DNA of 6,000 nt from Bacilli bacterium (GTDB lineage: Bacteria > Bacillota_I > Bacilli_A > RF39 > UBA660): assembly GCA_900758895.1 (NCBI GenBank), contig CAAETG010000083.1, forward strand, positions 1 to 6,000, given 5' to 3'. Below the pieces are notes generated by a model. The model made no database searches. It saw only the letters and a list, made by a program, of their open reading frames with translations, and was not told the origin of the DNA. The first letter of the stretch is position 1, and each line of letters opens with the position of its first letter. The position numbers and the translations under genes are program-made. Shown here piece by piece: positions 1 through 4,770 of the stretch.

Positions 1-78
1 ATCTCGCCTGGGGTATTCCATCATTTTTATGTTAAAATCTTATTAGATTGGAGATTTATCAATTTTTTTAAATTTTAA
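1..78 (+). CDS. Possible C-terminal tail of an upstream plus-strand gene (weak)
   Basis: One forward frame is open from the left edge to a TAA at 76-78. It would encode 25 residues rich in aromatic and hydrophobic side chains (beginning ISPGVFHHFYVK). The other two forward frames also stay open from the edge but stop earlier, at 33-35 and 44-46, so the frame is not certain. The first 20 bases are richer in G and C than the rest of the left flank, which would suit coding sequence, and a plus-strand hairpin terminator lies at 122-156, where the end of such a gene would be expected. I do not recognise the protein. The stretch is too short to exclude non-coding DNA. Confidence 0.25.
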   Translation: MSPGVFHHFYVKILLDWRFINFFKF

Positions 79-121
79 GAGTTTTAAATAGGCTACTTTT
101 TTGCACTAGAAGGAAATAGAT

Positions 122-156
122 TCGAACTTTTTAATTGTATTTAAGTTCGAGTTTTT
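122..156 (+). terminator. Rho-independent terminator for a gene left of the window
   Basis: An 8-bp perfect inverted repeat, TCGAACTT (122-129) with AAGTTCGA (143-150), encloses a 13-nt loop. It is followed after one G by five Ts (152-156). The T tract lies on the right, so it acts on transcripts coming from the left edge. The large loop makes it a moderate candidate. Confidence 0.5.
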
Positions 157-166
157 ATATGCAATT

Positions 167-210
167 AAAAAAATATTGAAAGATTTATTTTTTGTATGAA
201 TTTATCTTTC
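167..210 (-). terminator. Probable terminator of the LysR-type gene
   Basis: Just beyond the stop codon of the minus-strand regulator, GAAAGAT (178-184) is complementary to ATCTTTC (204-210), giving a 7-bp stem with a 19-nt loop. Read on the minus strand, the stem is followed four bases later by seven Us (plus-strand A run 167-173). The loop is long and the stem is AT-rich, so the call rests mainly on position and the U tract. Confidence 0.35.
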
Positions 211-212
211 GC

Positions 213-1085
213 TTATTTTGATAAATATTCTAAAAATTTTTGACTAGCAAAGGGGAGATGAATATTTTTATTTTGAGCTAAATAGATACTAGAAGTTGGA
301 AGTAATTCATTTAGTTTTAATTCTTTTAGATGAGGGTATTTTTTCTTAGCTAGTTCAATTATTCCAAACCCAATTCCTAATCCCACATCGGTAAATTGTA
401 ATACGAGATCTTGGCTTACTACTTCTATTTTAGCATTTAATTCTATATTATTTTTTAACATATAGGCATCGAGAAATTTTCTACTGTTTGCTTCTTTATT
501 TTGTAAGATTAATGGAGCTTCAATTAGATCTTTTAAAGATTTAAAAGTGTCTTTAAAATAGTCTGGGTGATATAAAAATCCGTGTTTTAATTTTTTAATT
601 TTTTTGATTGTGATATTGTTTTCTTTGATATCTCCTTCATTAAAAATAACAAAATCTAGTTTTCCTTTTTGTAAATCTATAATTAAATTACTAGTTAAAT
701 CGTTGACAATATTAAGTTCAATATTTGGGTAATCTTGATGAAACTCTTTTATTTTGTCCATTAATACTATTTTAGTTAGCGTGGTTGATGCACCTAATTT
801 AATATTTCCTTTGGATAAATCTTTAAATAAAGTGAATTCATTTTCAGCATTTTGAATGAGTTCTAAGGCACTTTTGATATAATCATAAAACATTTTTCCT
901 TCGCTTGTTAATTCCATGCCTTTATTACTCCTAATAAATAGCGTTCCGCCTAACTCTTCTTCTAGTTTTTTGATTGATTGACTAATCTCCGGTTGGGAAA
1001 TATGCAGTTCTTCACTTGCTTTGGTCATGTGTTTGTTCTTGGCTACTACATAAAATACTTTGTATAATTCTAAATTTATATTCAT
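213..1085 (-). CDS. LysR-type transcriptional regulator
   Basis: A 290-residue DNA-binding transcription factor of the LysR family, at the usual family length. The N-terminal winged helix-turn-helix covers about residues 1-62. The recognition region reads TKASEELHISQPEISQSIKK (21-40), followed by LEEELGGTLFIR and the wing motif ending LTSEG (59-63). A linker helix at about 64-90 leads to the effector-binding domain (about 91-290), where the glycine-rich GLGIGFGI segment is typical. The start is supported by AAGGAGAG on the minus strand (1099-1092), six bases before the ATG. The gene is divergent from coaC with an 89-bp gap, a common arrangement for LysR proteins that control their neighbour and themselves. 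Control of coaC-coaB is therefore possible but not shown. The product of the gene to its left, beyond the window edge, is an equally plausible target. The ligand cannot be read from the sequence. Confidence 0.93.
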   Translation of the reverse strand: MNINLELYKVFYVVAKNKHMTKASEELHISQPEISQSIKKLEEELGGTLFIRSNKGMELTSEGKMFYDYIKSALELIQNAENEFTLFKDLSKGNIKLGASTTLTKIVLMDKIKEFHQDYPNIELNIVNDLTSNLIIDLQKGKLDFVIFNEGDIKENNITIKKIKKLKHGFLYHPDYFKDTFKSLKDLIEAPLILQNKEANSRKFLDAYMLKNNIELNAKIEVVSQDLVLQFTDVGLGIGFGIIELAKKKYPHLKELKLNELLPTSSIYLAQNKNIHLPFASQKFLEYLSK

Positions 1086-1097
1086 TATAAGCTCTCC

Positions 1098-1112
1098 TTA
1101 TAATTATTATAA
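1098..1112. promoter_or_regulatory. AT-rich dyad, candidate LysR-type operator
   Basis: TTATAAT (1098-1104) and ATTATAA (1106-1112) form a perfect 7-bp inverted repeat around one central T. Its inner 13 bases fit the T-N11-A dyad rule of LysR-family sites (T1099 to A1111). It overlaps the -10 element and start region of the lysR promoter, where autorepression would act. Such dyads arise easily by chance in DNA this AT-rich. Confidence 0.3.
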
Positions 1113-1135
1113 CATATATATATTTTACTTATCAA
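1106..1135 (-). promoter_or_regulatory. Promoter of the LysR-type gene
   Basis: On the minus strand, TTGATA (plus coordinates 1135-1130) and a perfect TATAAT (1111-1106) are separated by 18 bases. Transcription would start near 1099, right at the ribosome binding site, giving a leader of only about 14 nt. Confidence 0.55.
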
Positions 1136-1152
1136 TTAAAATAGAATAAAAT
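1124..1152 (+). promoter_or_regulatory. Candidate promoter of coaC-coaB
   Basis: TTTACT (1124-1129) and TAAAAT (1147-1152) are spaced by 17 bases and match the sigma-A consensus at 4 of 6 and 5 of 6 positions. The predicted start near 1159 lies just before the coaC ribosome binding site. The -10 element contains the start of the alternative ATG at 1151, so that codon would not be in the mRNA if this promoter is right. The -35 element lies within 11 bases of the divergent lysR promoter, so one bound regulator could affect both. Confidence 0.35.
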
Positions 1153-1159
1153 GGAAGTG

Positions 1160-1167
1160 AAAGGAGA
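1160..1167 (+). promoter_or_regulatory. Ribosome binding site fixing the coaC start at 1175
   Basis: AAAGGAGA ends seven bases before ATG 1175. The in-frame ATG at 1151 lies upstream of this site and has no comparable purine-rich sequence in front of it, so 1175 is the better start. Confidence 0.8.
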
Positions 1168-1174
1168 AAATGAT

Positions 1175-1726
1175 ATGTTTCAAAATCTTAATATTGTTGT
1201 TGGTATAACAGGCGGAATAGCAGCTTATAAAGCTTGTGGAATTGTAAGTTTTTTAAAAGAGCAGGGAGCTTGTGTTGATGTTATTATGACAAAAAATGCT
1301 ACTGAATTTATTACGCCCTTAACTTTAGAAGTTTTATCTGGTAATCAAGTTGTTGTTGATATGTTTAAACGTCCTATTCAGATTGATGTAAAGCATATTA
1401 GTTTAGCACAGAAAGCAGATTTGTTTTTGGTAGTACTGGCAACAGCGAATATTATTGGGAAAGTTGCTAACGGAATCGCGGATGATATGCTTTCGACAAC
1501 GATTATGGCAACAAAAGCTCCTATTATATTTGCACCAGCGATGAATAATGGAATGTATGAAAATCCAATTGTTCAAAGTAATATCGAAAAGTTAAAAAGT
1601 TATGGTTATTATTTTGTTGAACCTATGGTTGGACATCTTGCGTGTGGATATACGGGAAAAGGGAAATTAGCTAAAAATGAAGAAATTATTGGTTTTGTAA
1701 GAAAACTTGTGAAGGAGGAAAAGTGA
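1175..1726 (+). CDS. coaC: Phosphopantothenoylcysteine decarboxylase (CoaC)
   Basis: A 183-residue cytoplasmic flavoprotein that decarboxylates 4'-phospho-N-pantothenoylcysteine to 4'-phosphopantetheine in coenzyme A synthesis. It is a HFCD-family (Dfp/HAL3) FMN protein. The N-terminal strand-loop GITGGIAAYKA (10-20) opens the flavin fold, and ATANIIGKVANGIADDMLST (89-108) is the conserved FMN and trimer-contact segment. The catalytic set is complete: His74 in KHISLA, Asn124 in the substrate motif PAMNNGMY (121-128), and Cys157 in HLACGYTGKGKL. These match E. coli Dfp His75, Asn125 and Cys158 with an offset of one. The protein stops where the CoaB half begins in the usual CoaBC fusion, and coaB follows as a separate gene one base after the TGA. 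Start 1175 is chosen over 1151 because of AAAGGAGA at 1160-1167. Archaeal and eukaryotic PPCDC and UbiX/EpiD relatives share the fold, but the neighbour and motifs favour CoaC. Confidence 0.95.
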   Translation: MFQNLNIVVGITGGIAAYKACGIVSFLKEQGACVDVIMTKNATEFITPLTLEVLSGNQVVVDMFKRPIQIDVKHISLAQKADLFLVVLATANIIGKVANGIADDMLSTTIMATKAPIIFAPAMNNGMYENPIVQSNIEKLKSYGYYFVEPMVGHLACGYTGKGKLAKNEEIIGFVRKLVKEEK

Positions 1727-1727
1727 A

Positions 1728-2438
1728 ATGAAAAAAATTGTAATTACCGCGGGTGGAACAAGTGAGAAAATTGATCAAGTAAGAAAAATTACGAATTCAT
1801 CAACTGGGAAATTAGGAATGACGATTGCTAAGCATTTACTTGATACACAAGATGATATTATGATTTATTACGTTTGTTCGAAAACTTCTTATCGACCTAT
1901 TGATGAGCGAGTACAAGTGCTTGAAATAGAAGGAACAATTGATTTAAAGAAAACGGTAGAAGATTTACTTTTAAACCAATCGATTGATGTATTTATTCAT
2001 TCTATGGCGGTATCGGATTATATGACTGATTATGTTACGACATTAGAACGTATGAGGGAAAGTATTAAGAAATATGCTTCCTTAGATGAAGCGTTTTCCC
2101 ATATCGAAATTTTAGGTGGTAATAAAATTTCTTCTTATGAAGATAATTTGGTTATTGTTTTAAAACCAACTCCTAAGATTATTTCTCTTATTAAAAATTT
2201 AAGTCCTACTACTTATTTGGTAGGGTTTAAGTTGCTAGATGGCGTACCTAAAGAAACGTTAATTCAAGTTGCTAAAAATTTACGGGATAAAAATAATTGT
2301 GATTTAGTGGTTGCTAATGATTTAGATATAATACGTAAGGGAGAGCATATTGCTTATTTAATTGATAAGGAAGATAAAATAGAAGAAGCTTTAGGAAAAG
2401 ATGAGATTGCTCAAAAATTAGTAAGGAAAATTATGTAG
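1728..2438 (+). CDS. coaB: Phosphopantothenate-cysteine ligase, stand-alone form (CoaB)
   Basis: A 236-residue ligase joining 4'-phosphopantothenate to cysteine after nucleotide activation; bacterial members normally use CTP. Its product is the substrate of CoaC, encoded just upstream. The N-terminal motif TAGGTSEKID (7-16) and the following R19, N23 and SSTGKLG (24-30) correspond to the E. coli Dfp segment with TAGPTRE and NHSSGKMG, N23 aligning with the intermediate-binding Asn210. Further matches are AVSDYM (94-99), K133 in GGNKISS (position of E. coli Lys289), LVGFKLL (164-170, for VGFAAET) and DLVVANDL (192-199). The length and separate coding fit the monofunctional ligases of streptococci and enterococci. 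AAGGAGG (1712-1718) lies within the end of coaC, nine bases before the ATG, and the two genes are one base apart, so they are almost certainly co-transcribed. A hairpin terminator follows 66 bases downstream. Confidence 0.93.
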   Translation: MKKIVITAGGTSEKIDQVRKITNSSTGKLGMTIAKHLLDTQDDIMIYYVCSKTSYRPIDERVQVLEIEGTIDLKKTVEDLLLNQSIDVFIHSMAVSDYMTDYVTTLERMRESIKKYASLDEAFSHIEILGGNKISSYEDNLVIVLKPTPKIISLIKNLSPTTYLVGFKLLDGVPKETLIQVAKNLRDKNNCDLVVANDLDIIRKGEHIAYLIDKEDKIEEALGKDEIAQKLVRKIM

Positions 2439-2504
2439 TGTTAATGCTTTATTGAGATAAAAGTTTTAAAAGAAAAATTAATTCATCATTTAAAATATAT
2501 TTAT

Positions 2505-2537
2505 AAAGGCGATTTACAGTAGGTAGTCGTCTTTTTT
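2505..2537 (+). terminator. Rho-independent terminator of coaC-coaB
   Basis: AAAGGCGA (2505-2512) pairs with TCGTCTTT (2527-2534) in an 8-bp stem with one G-U pair. A further TAC/GTA pairing inside (2515-2517 with 2523-2525) leaves a 5-nt loop. Six Ts run to 2537. The 66 bases between the coaB stop and this hairpin show no gene or other clear signal. Confidence 0.8.
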
Positions 2538-2557
2538 GAGTAAAATTAATTATAATG

Positions 2558-2586
2558 TTTCTTATTTTTTCTTTTTGCGATATAAT
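2558..2586 (+). promoter_or_regulatory. Candidate promoter of the two unknown genes
   Basis: A perfect TATAAT at 2581-2586 lies 36 bases before the chosen start codon. At 17-bp spacing the -35 position is TTTCTT (2558-2563), which is poor, and there is no TGn extension directly before the -10. The site is plausible because a strong terminator lies just upstream and the gene pair needs a promoter here. Confidence 0.4.
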
Positions 2587-2609
2587 AGAAGTACTTTTAA
2601 AAAAAATTT

Positions 2610-2615
2610 AGGGGG
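2610..2615 (+). promoter_or_regulatory. Ribosome binding site fixing the start at 2623
   Basis: AGGGGG (2610-2615) ends seven bases before ATG 2623. A longer in-frame reading starting with TTG at 2536 would begin inside the T tract of the coaB terminator and run through the promoter, so it is rejected. Confidence 0.75.
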
Positions 2616-2622
2616 ATTATTT

Positions 2623-3300
2623 ATGAATCAAAGTTTTTCAATGAATTATTTAGGATATGATATTATTTTAGCAAAGAGAGATGTTACTTTTAGAAATGGA
2701 CTTGGTATTGTTCAAGCTACATTTACACCTGATGCTTTAGAAGAAGGATATTATTATCGATTGCCTTTAATTGGAATTGTTGATCAAGAGTTTAAGACAA
2801 TTGTTCCTTTATTTGCTGCCAATCTATTAATGAATCTTGCTTTATTAGATGGTCAAATCTTTTTACGGATGAAGAATCCAGTTAATACGGATTTATCTTG
2901 TGCTTATCAAATAGAAAGACAAAAGGATGGTACTTGGTTACAGGCTTCTGTTCCTTTTGATGACTTTACCCATATTGATGGCTCTATTCTAAAAGTTAAG
3001 GTAGAGAATAATGTGTTTTTGTATGATGCTTTGCAAAATCAAATTCTTTCACCTACTTTTCATTTTATTGGTAATTTTACCTATGTTGATCATTTAGGAG
3101 AGATTGCTGCTCCGGCTGATTATTTCTTTCCTTATGATGAAGATCATTTTAATCAATTGGAAACATATATTAATTTACAAGGACAAATTGTTGCTCCTTA
3201 TTTTGATTATGATGCGCAAAAATATTATGATCCAGCAATTGATTTAGAAGAGATGGCAAATGATGTTATTCATAATATGGAAAGTAGGAAGCGATTATGA
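2623..3300 (+). CDS. Unknown protein with WG-like beta repeats
   Basis: I do not recognise this 225-residue protein. It has no signal peptide and no membrane segment, so it should be cytoplasmic. It is acidic and rich in Tyr and Phe, with alternating hydrophobic patterns suggesting mostly beta structure and a charged C-terminal helix (about 207-225). Two adjacent 28-residue units at 154-181 and 182-209 both begin Y-[VI]-[DN]-x-x-G-x-I-x-A-P (YVDHLGEIAAP and YINLQGQIVAP). A looser relative, GIVDQEFKTIVPLF, lies at 51-64. The pattern recalls WG (KWG) repeat beta-hairpins but lacks the Gly-Trp pair, so the similarity is tentative. The gene ends in an ATGA overlap with the next gene, implying translational coupling and a shared role. 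Codon use looks like that of its neighbours, with no sign of recent transfer. Confidence 0.8.
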   Translation: MNQSFSMNYLGYDIILAKRDVTFRNGLGIVQATFTPDALEEGYYYRLPLIGIVDQEFKTIVPLFAANLLMNLALLDGQIFLRMKNPVNTDLSCAYQIERQKDGTWLQASVPFDDFTHIDGSILKVKVENNVFLYDALQNQILSPTFHFIGNFTYVDHLGEIAAPADYFFPYDEDHFNQLETYINLQGQIVAPYFDYDAQKYYDPAIDLEEMANDVIHNMESRKRL

Positions 3301-4292
3301 ATGTTTTAGTAAAACCTGTTGCTGATTGGATGAATCTTTTGATGAGAATTGATTGTTTAGAAAAAGAATATGGAGTAAAAATTGTTGATGAACTTCTTTT
3401 TTATCTTGATCATTTAGAGTCAGGCCTATTTCTTCCTTTAAAAGAGAAATCGATTTTATTGGATCTTTTAGTTGAACATAAAATTGATCATATGCAAGAG
3501 ATGAAAGATTTTTTAAAAAAGATAAAATCTTTGCGTAACTTAAGTATGATTGCGACCAAATTAGAAGATGTTACAGAAAGATATGGTCTAACTAAACTGG
3601 CACTTATTTTGGATGATGATAATAATTTTAGAGCGGTTGATACTTTCTTTTCTTATGATGGATTTAGAAAAGTGTATTTTCCAAGGGGAGTTGAACCTGT
3701 TACTAAGTTTCATTATGAACAAGGCTTTATACAATTTGTTGTTGATCCATATTGTGAGTTTATTGTTGATGAAAAGAAAGGTTATCAACATGAACGCATC
3801 TTTTATACAAGTGATTTACGGTTTGGATGCATGACATTGCCATTAAAATCACAGATGAATTGTTATAATTTTGAAAAAGAAAAAAGAGATTGGTTGGAAC
3901 TTTTGTTGTTTCATCTTTCTTGTTTGTCATCTTCTAACATTGAACTATCTTTAGCGGATCCTAATGAGGGCATTAGAAAATTATCTTCACAAAATATTTA
4001 TGAAGATTATACGATTGTGACAGATGGTTTGGTATTTGATCTTTCTGGTAAACAAATGTTATCATTACAACATTTAAGAGAAGATGTAATTGTAAAGAAT
4101 GCTGATGTGTTGGTCGTTTGCCAAATTTTTAATCATCAATTATCTCATATTAAACTGATGATACATCCACTTTATTTTGAAAAATATATGGTGCAATTAA
4201 AGGAATCAAATGAAAGAGACATTCTAAGAATGTTACAAGTAATGCTTGAAAAATGTCAAATAGAGAAAGATAATTTATCAAGATCACTTTAA
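3297..4292 (+). CDS. Unknown 331-residue protein, partner of the preceding gene
   Basis: I do not recognise this protein. The ATG overlaps the upstream TGA by four bases (ATGA, 3297-3300). Its ribosome binding site is weak (AGGAA at 3286-3290), so translation probably depends on ribosomes finishing the upstream gene. About residues 1-100 look helical, with heptad-like leucines and charged residues. The middle (about 100-180) looks like mixed beta structure with several aromatic residues and DDD and DEKKG turns. A second helical stretch around KEKRDWLELLLFHLSCL is followed by a strand-rich part (VTDGLVFDLSG) and a charged C-terminal helix (about 300-331). No signal peptide, membrane segment, nucleotide-binding loop or metal site is evident. 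The four cysteines in the C-terminal half are scattered rather than paired as CxxC. Reading frame and codon use are those of a real gene. Confidence 0.8.
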   Translation: MNVLVKPVADWMNLLMRIDCLEKEYGVKIVDELLFYLDHLESGLFLPLKEKSILLDLLVEHKIDHMQEMKDFLKKIKSLRNLSMIATKLEDVTERYGLTKLALILDDDNNFRAVDTFFSYDGFRKVYFPRGVEPVTKFHYEQGFIQFVVDPYCEFIVDEKKGYQHERIFYTSDLRFGCMTLPLKSQMNCYNFEKEKRDWLELLLFHLSCLSSSNIELSLADPNEGIRKLSSQNIYEDYTIVTDGLVFDLSGKQMLSLQHLREDVIVKNADVLVVCQIFNHQLSHIKLMIHPLYFEKYMVQLKESNERDILRMLQVMLEKCQIEKDNLSRSL

Positions 4293-4337
4293 TTTGTACG
4301 CTATTTAAAATGTTTTTTCAGAAGAACAAAATAACAG

Positions 4338-4366
4338 TTGATTTTTTAGATTTGTTATAATATAAT
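4338..4366 (+). promoter_or_regulatory. Promoter of rpsO-pnp
   Basis: TTGATT (4338-4343) and a perfect TATAAT (4361-4366) are separated by exactly 17 bases. A second TATAAT overlaps at 4356-4361 but is too close to this -35. Transcription should start near 4373, giving a leader of about 80 nt that begins just before the hairpin at 4377. I see no convincing terminator between the preceding stop codon (4292) and this promoter, so some upstream read-through is possible. Confidence 0.7.
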
Positions 4367-4376
4367 AATCATGTAA

Positions 4377-4445
4377 GTTTTATCTCAGTTTAAATTTACT
4401 CCTTAAATTTTTACTTAGATAAAACCGTTTATTAAAGAAAAGGAG
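4377..4445 (+). promoter_or_regulatory. Candidate S15 autoregulatory leader: pseudoknot over the rpsO ribosome binding site
   Basis: The leader folds into one collinear hairpin: GTTTTATCT (4377-4385) with AGATAAAAC (4417-4425), a C-U mismatch, AGT/ACT (4387-4389 with 4413-4415), two U-U mismatches, then AAATTT with AAATTT (4392-4397 with 4405-4410). The 7-nt loop (4398-4404) is ACTCCTT. Its CTCCTT (4399-4404) is exactly complementary to AAGGAG (4440-4445), the Shine-Dalgarno sequence of rpsO. Loop-SD pairing gives an H-type pseudoknot with a 1-nt first loop crossing six pairs and no bases between the stems, the classical geometry. S15 is known to repress its own mRNA in several bacteria through different structured leaders, including a pseudoknot in E. 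coli. That this one binds S15 is an inference. No T tract follows the hairpin, so it is not a terminator. Confidence 0.6.
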
Positions 4446-4452
4446 GATTTTT

Positions 4453-4722
4453 ATGGCAGTTACAAAAGAAGAAAAAGCTAAATTAATTAAAGAATTTGGT
4501 AAGAATGAGAAAGATTGTGGTTCTGCAGAAGTACAAATTGCGATTCTTACTCATGAAATTAATGATTTAACTGAACATTTAAAAGTACATAAACATGACT
4601 ATCATTCAAATCGTGGACTTTTAATGAAAGTTGGTAAAAGAAGAAAATTACTTGCTTATTTAAAGGATAATGATGTTGTTAGTTATCGTAATGTAATTAG
4701 TAAATTAAATTTAAGAAAATAA
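4453..4722 (+). CDS. rpsO: 30S ribosomal protein S15
   Basis: This 89-residue protein is at the exact family length. S15 binds the 16S rRNA central domain at the helix 20/21/22 junction early in 30S assembly and contacts 23S rRNA in bridge B4. The sequence is canonical: the loop DCGSAEVQIAILTHEI (21-36), then HLKVHKHDYHSNRGLL (42-57), containing His42, Asp49 and Ser52, which match the rRNA-contacting His41, Asp48 and Ser51 of E. coli (numbered without Met). The basic GKRRKLLAYL (61-70) and the C-terminal YRNVISKLNLRK follow. The start has a strong AAGGAGG (4440-4446) six bases upstream. It is first in the conserved rpsO-pnp arrangement and has its own promoter and a leader likely to control translation. 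Confidence 0.98.
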   Translation: MAVTKEEKAKLIKEFGKNEKDCGSAEVQIAILTHEINDLTEHLKVHKHDYHSNRGLLMKVGKRRKLLAYLKDNDVVSYRNVISKLNLRK

Positions 4723-4723
4723 G

Positions 4724-4751
4724 GGCACTAACATTTTTAGTGTCTTTTTTT
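4724..4751 (+). terminator. Intergenic terminator between rpsO and pnp
   Basis: GGCACTAA (4724-4731) pairs with TTAGTGTC (4737-4744) in an 8-bp stem with one G-U pair and a 5-nt loop, followed by seven Ts (4745-4751). It starts two bases after the rpsO stop codon. It should lower pnp transcription relative to rpsO. The stem could also be a processing site or protect the rpsO 3' end. Confidence 0.8.
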
Positions 4752-4770
4752 ATCAATAGAAGGAGAAGAT

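Noticed and set aside
1..30. Minus-strand reading containing GIPQAR or starting MMEYPRRD at the left edge
   Set aside because: GIPQAR recalls a DNA cytosine methylase motif, but there are only six residues in an open edge frame. The alternative ATG has no ribosome binding site and no clear promoter.
1113..1122. Short CATATATATA dinucleotide run
   Set aside because: It is ordinary for an AT-rich spacer and too short to call a repeat.
1151..1174. Eight-residue N-terminal extension of CoaC
   Set aside because: The ATG at 1151 lies in the candidate -10 element and before the AAAGGAGA site. The extension encodes that ribosome binding site itself, and homologues start near the VVGITGG strand.
2439..2504. 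Possible small RNA or promoter (TTGAGA at 2452-2457) after coaB
   Set aside because: No -10 element occurs at suitable spacing and no structure precedes the coaB terminator, so it is best read as the 3' untranslated region.
2536..2622. 29-residue N-terminal extension of the 225-residue protein from a TTG codon
   Set aside because: It would start inside the T tract of the coaB terminator, cross a TATAAT promoter element, and has no ribosome binding site, while ATG 2623 has AGGGGG at good spacing.
3588..3791. 67-codon minus-strand open frame
   Set aside because: It lies wholly inside the well-supported 331-residue gene on the other strand, has no ribosome binding site, and encodes a low-complexity Ile/Lys/Asn-rich sequence expected from antisense AT-rich DNA.
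3613..3834. 73-codon plus-strand open frame in another phase
   Set aside because: It is nested in the 331-residue gene, has no ribosome binding site of its own, and its hydrophobic composition is what a shifted reading of this AT-rich gene gives.
4293..4337. Possible terminator after the 331-residue gene
   Set aside because: A TGTTTTTTC segment can pair only with several bulges to the downstream GAACAAAATAACA, and no T tract follows the resulting stem.
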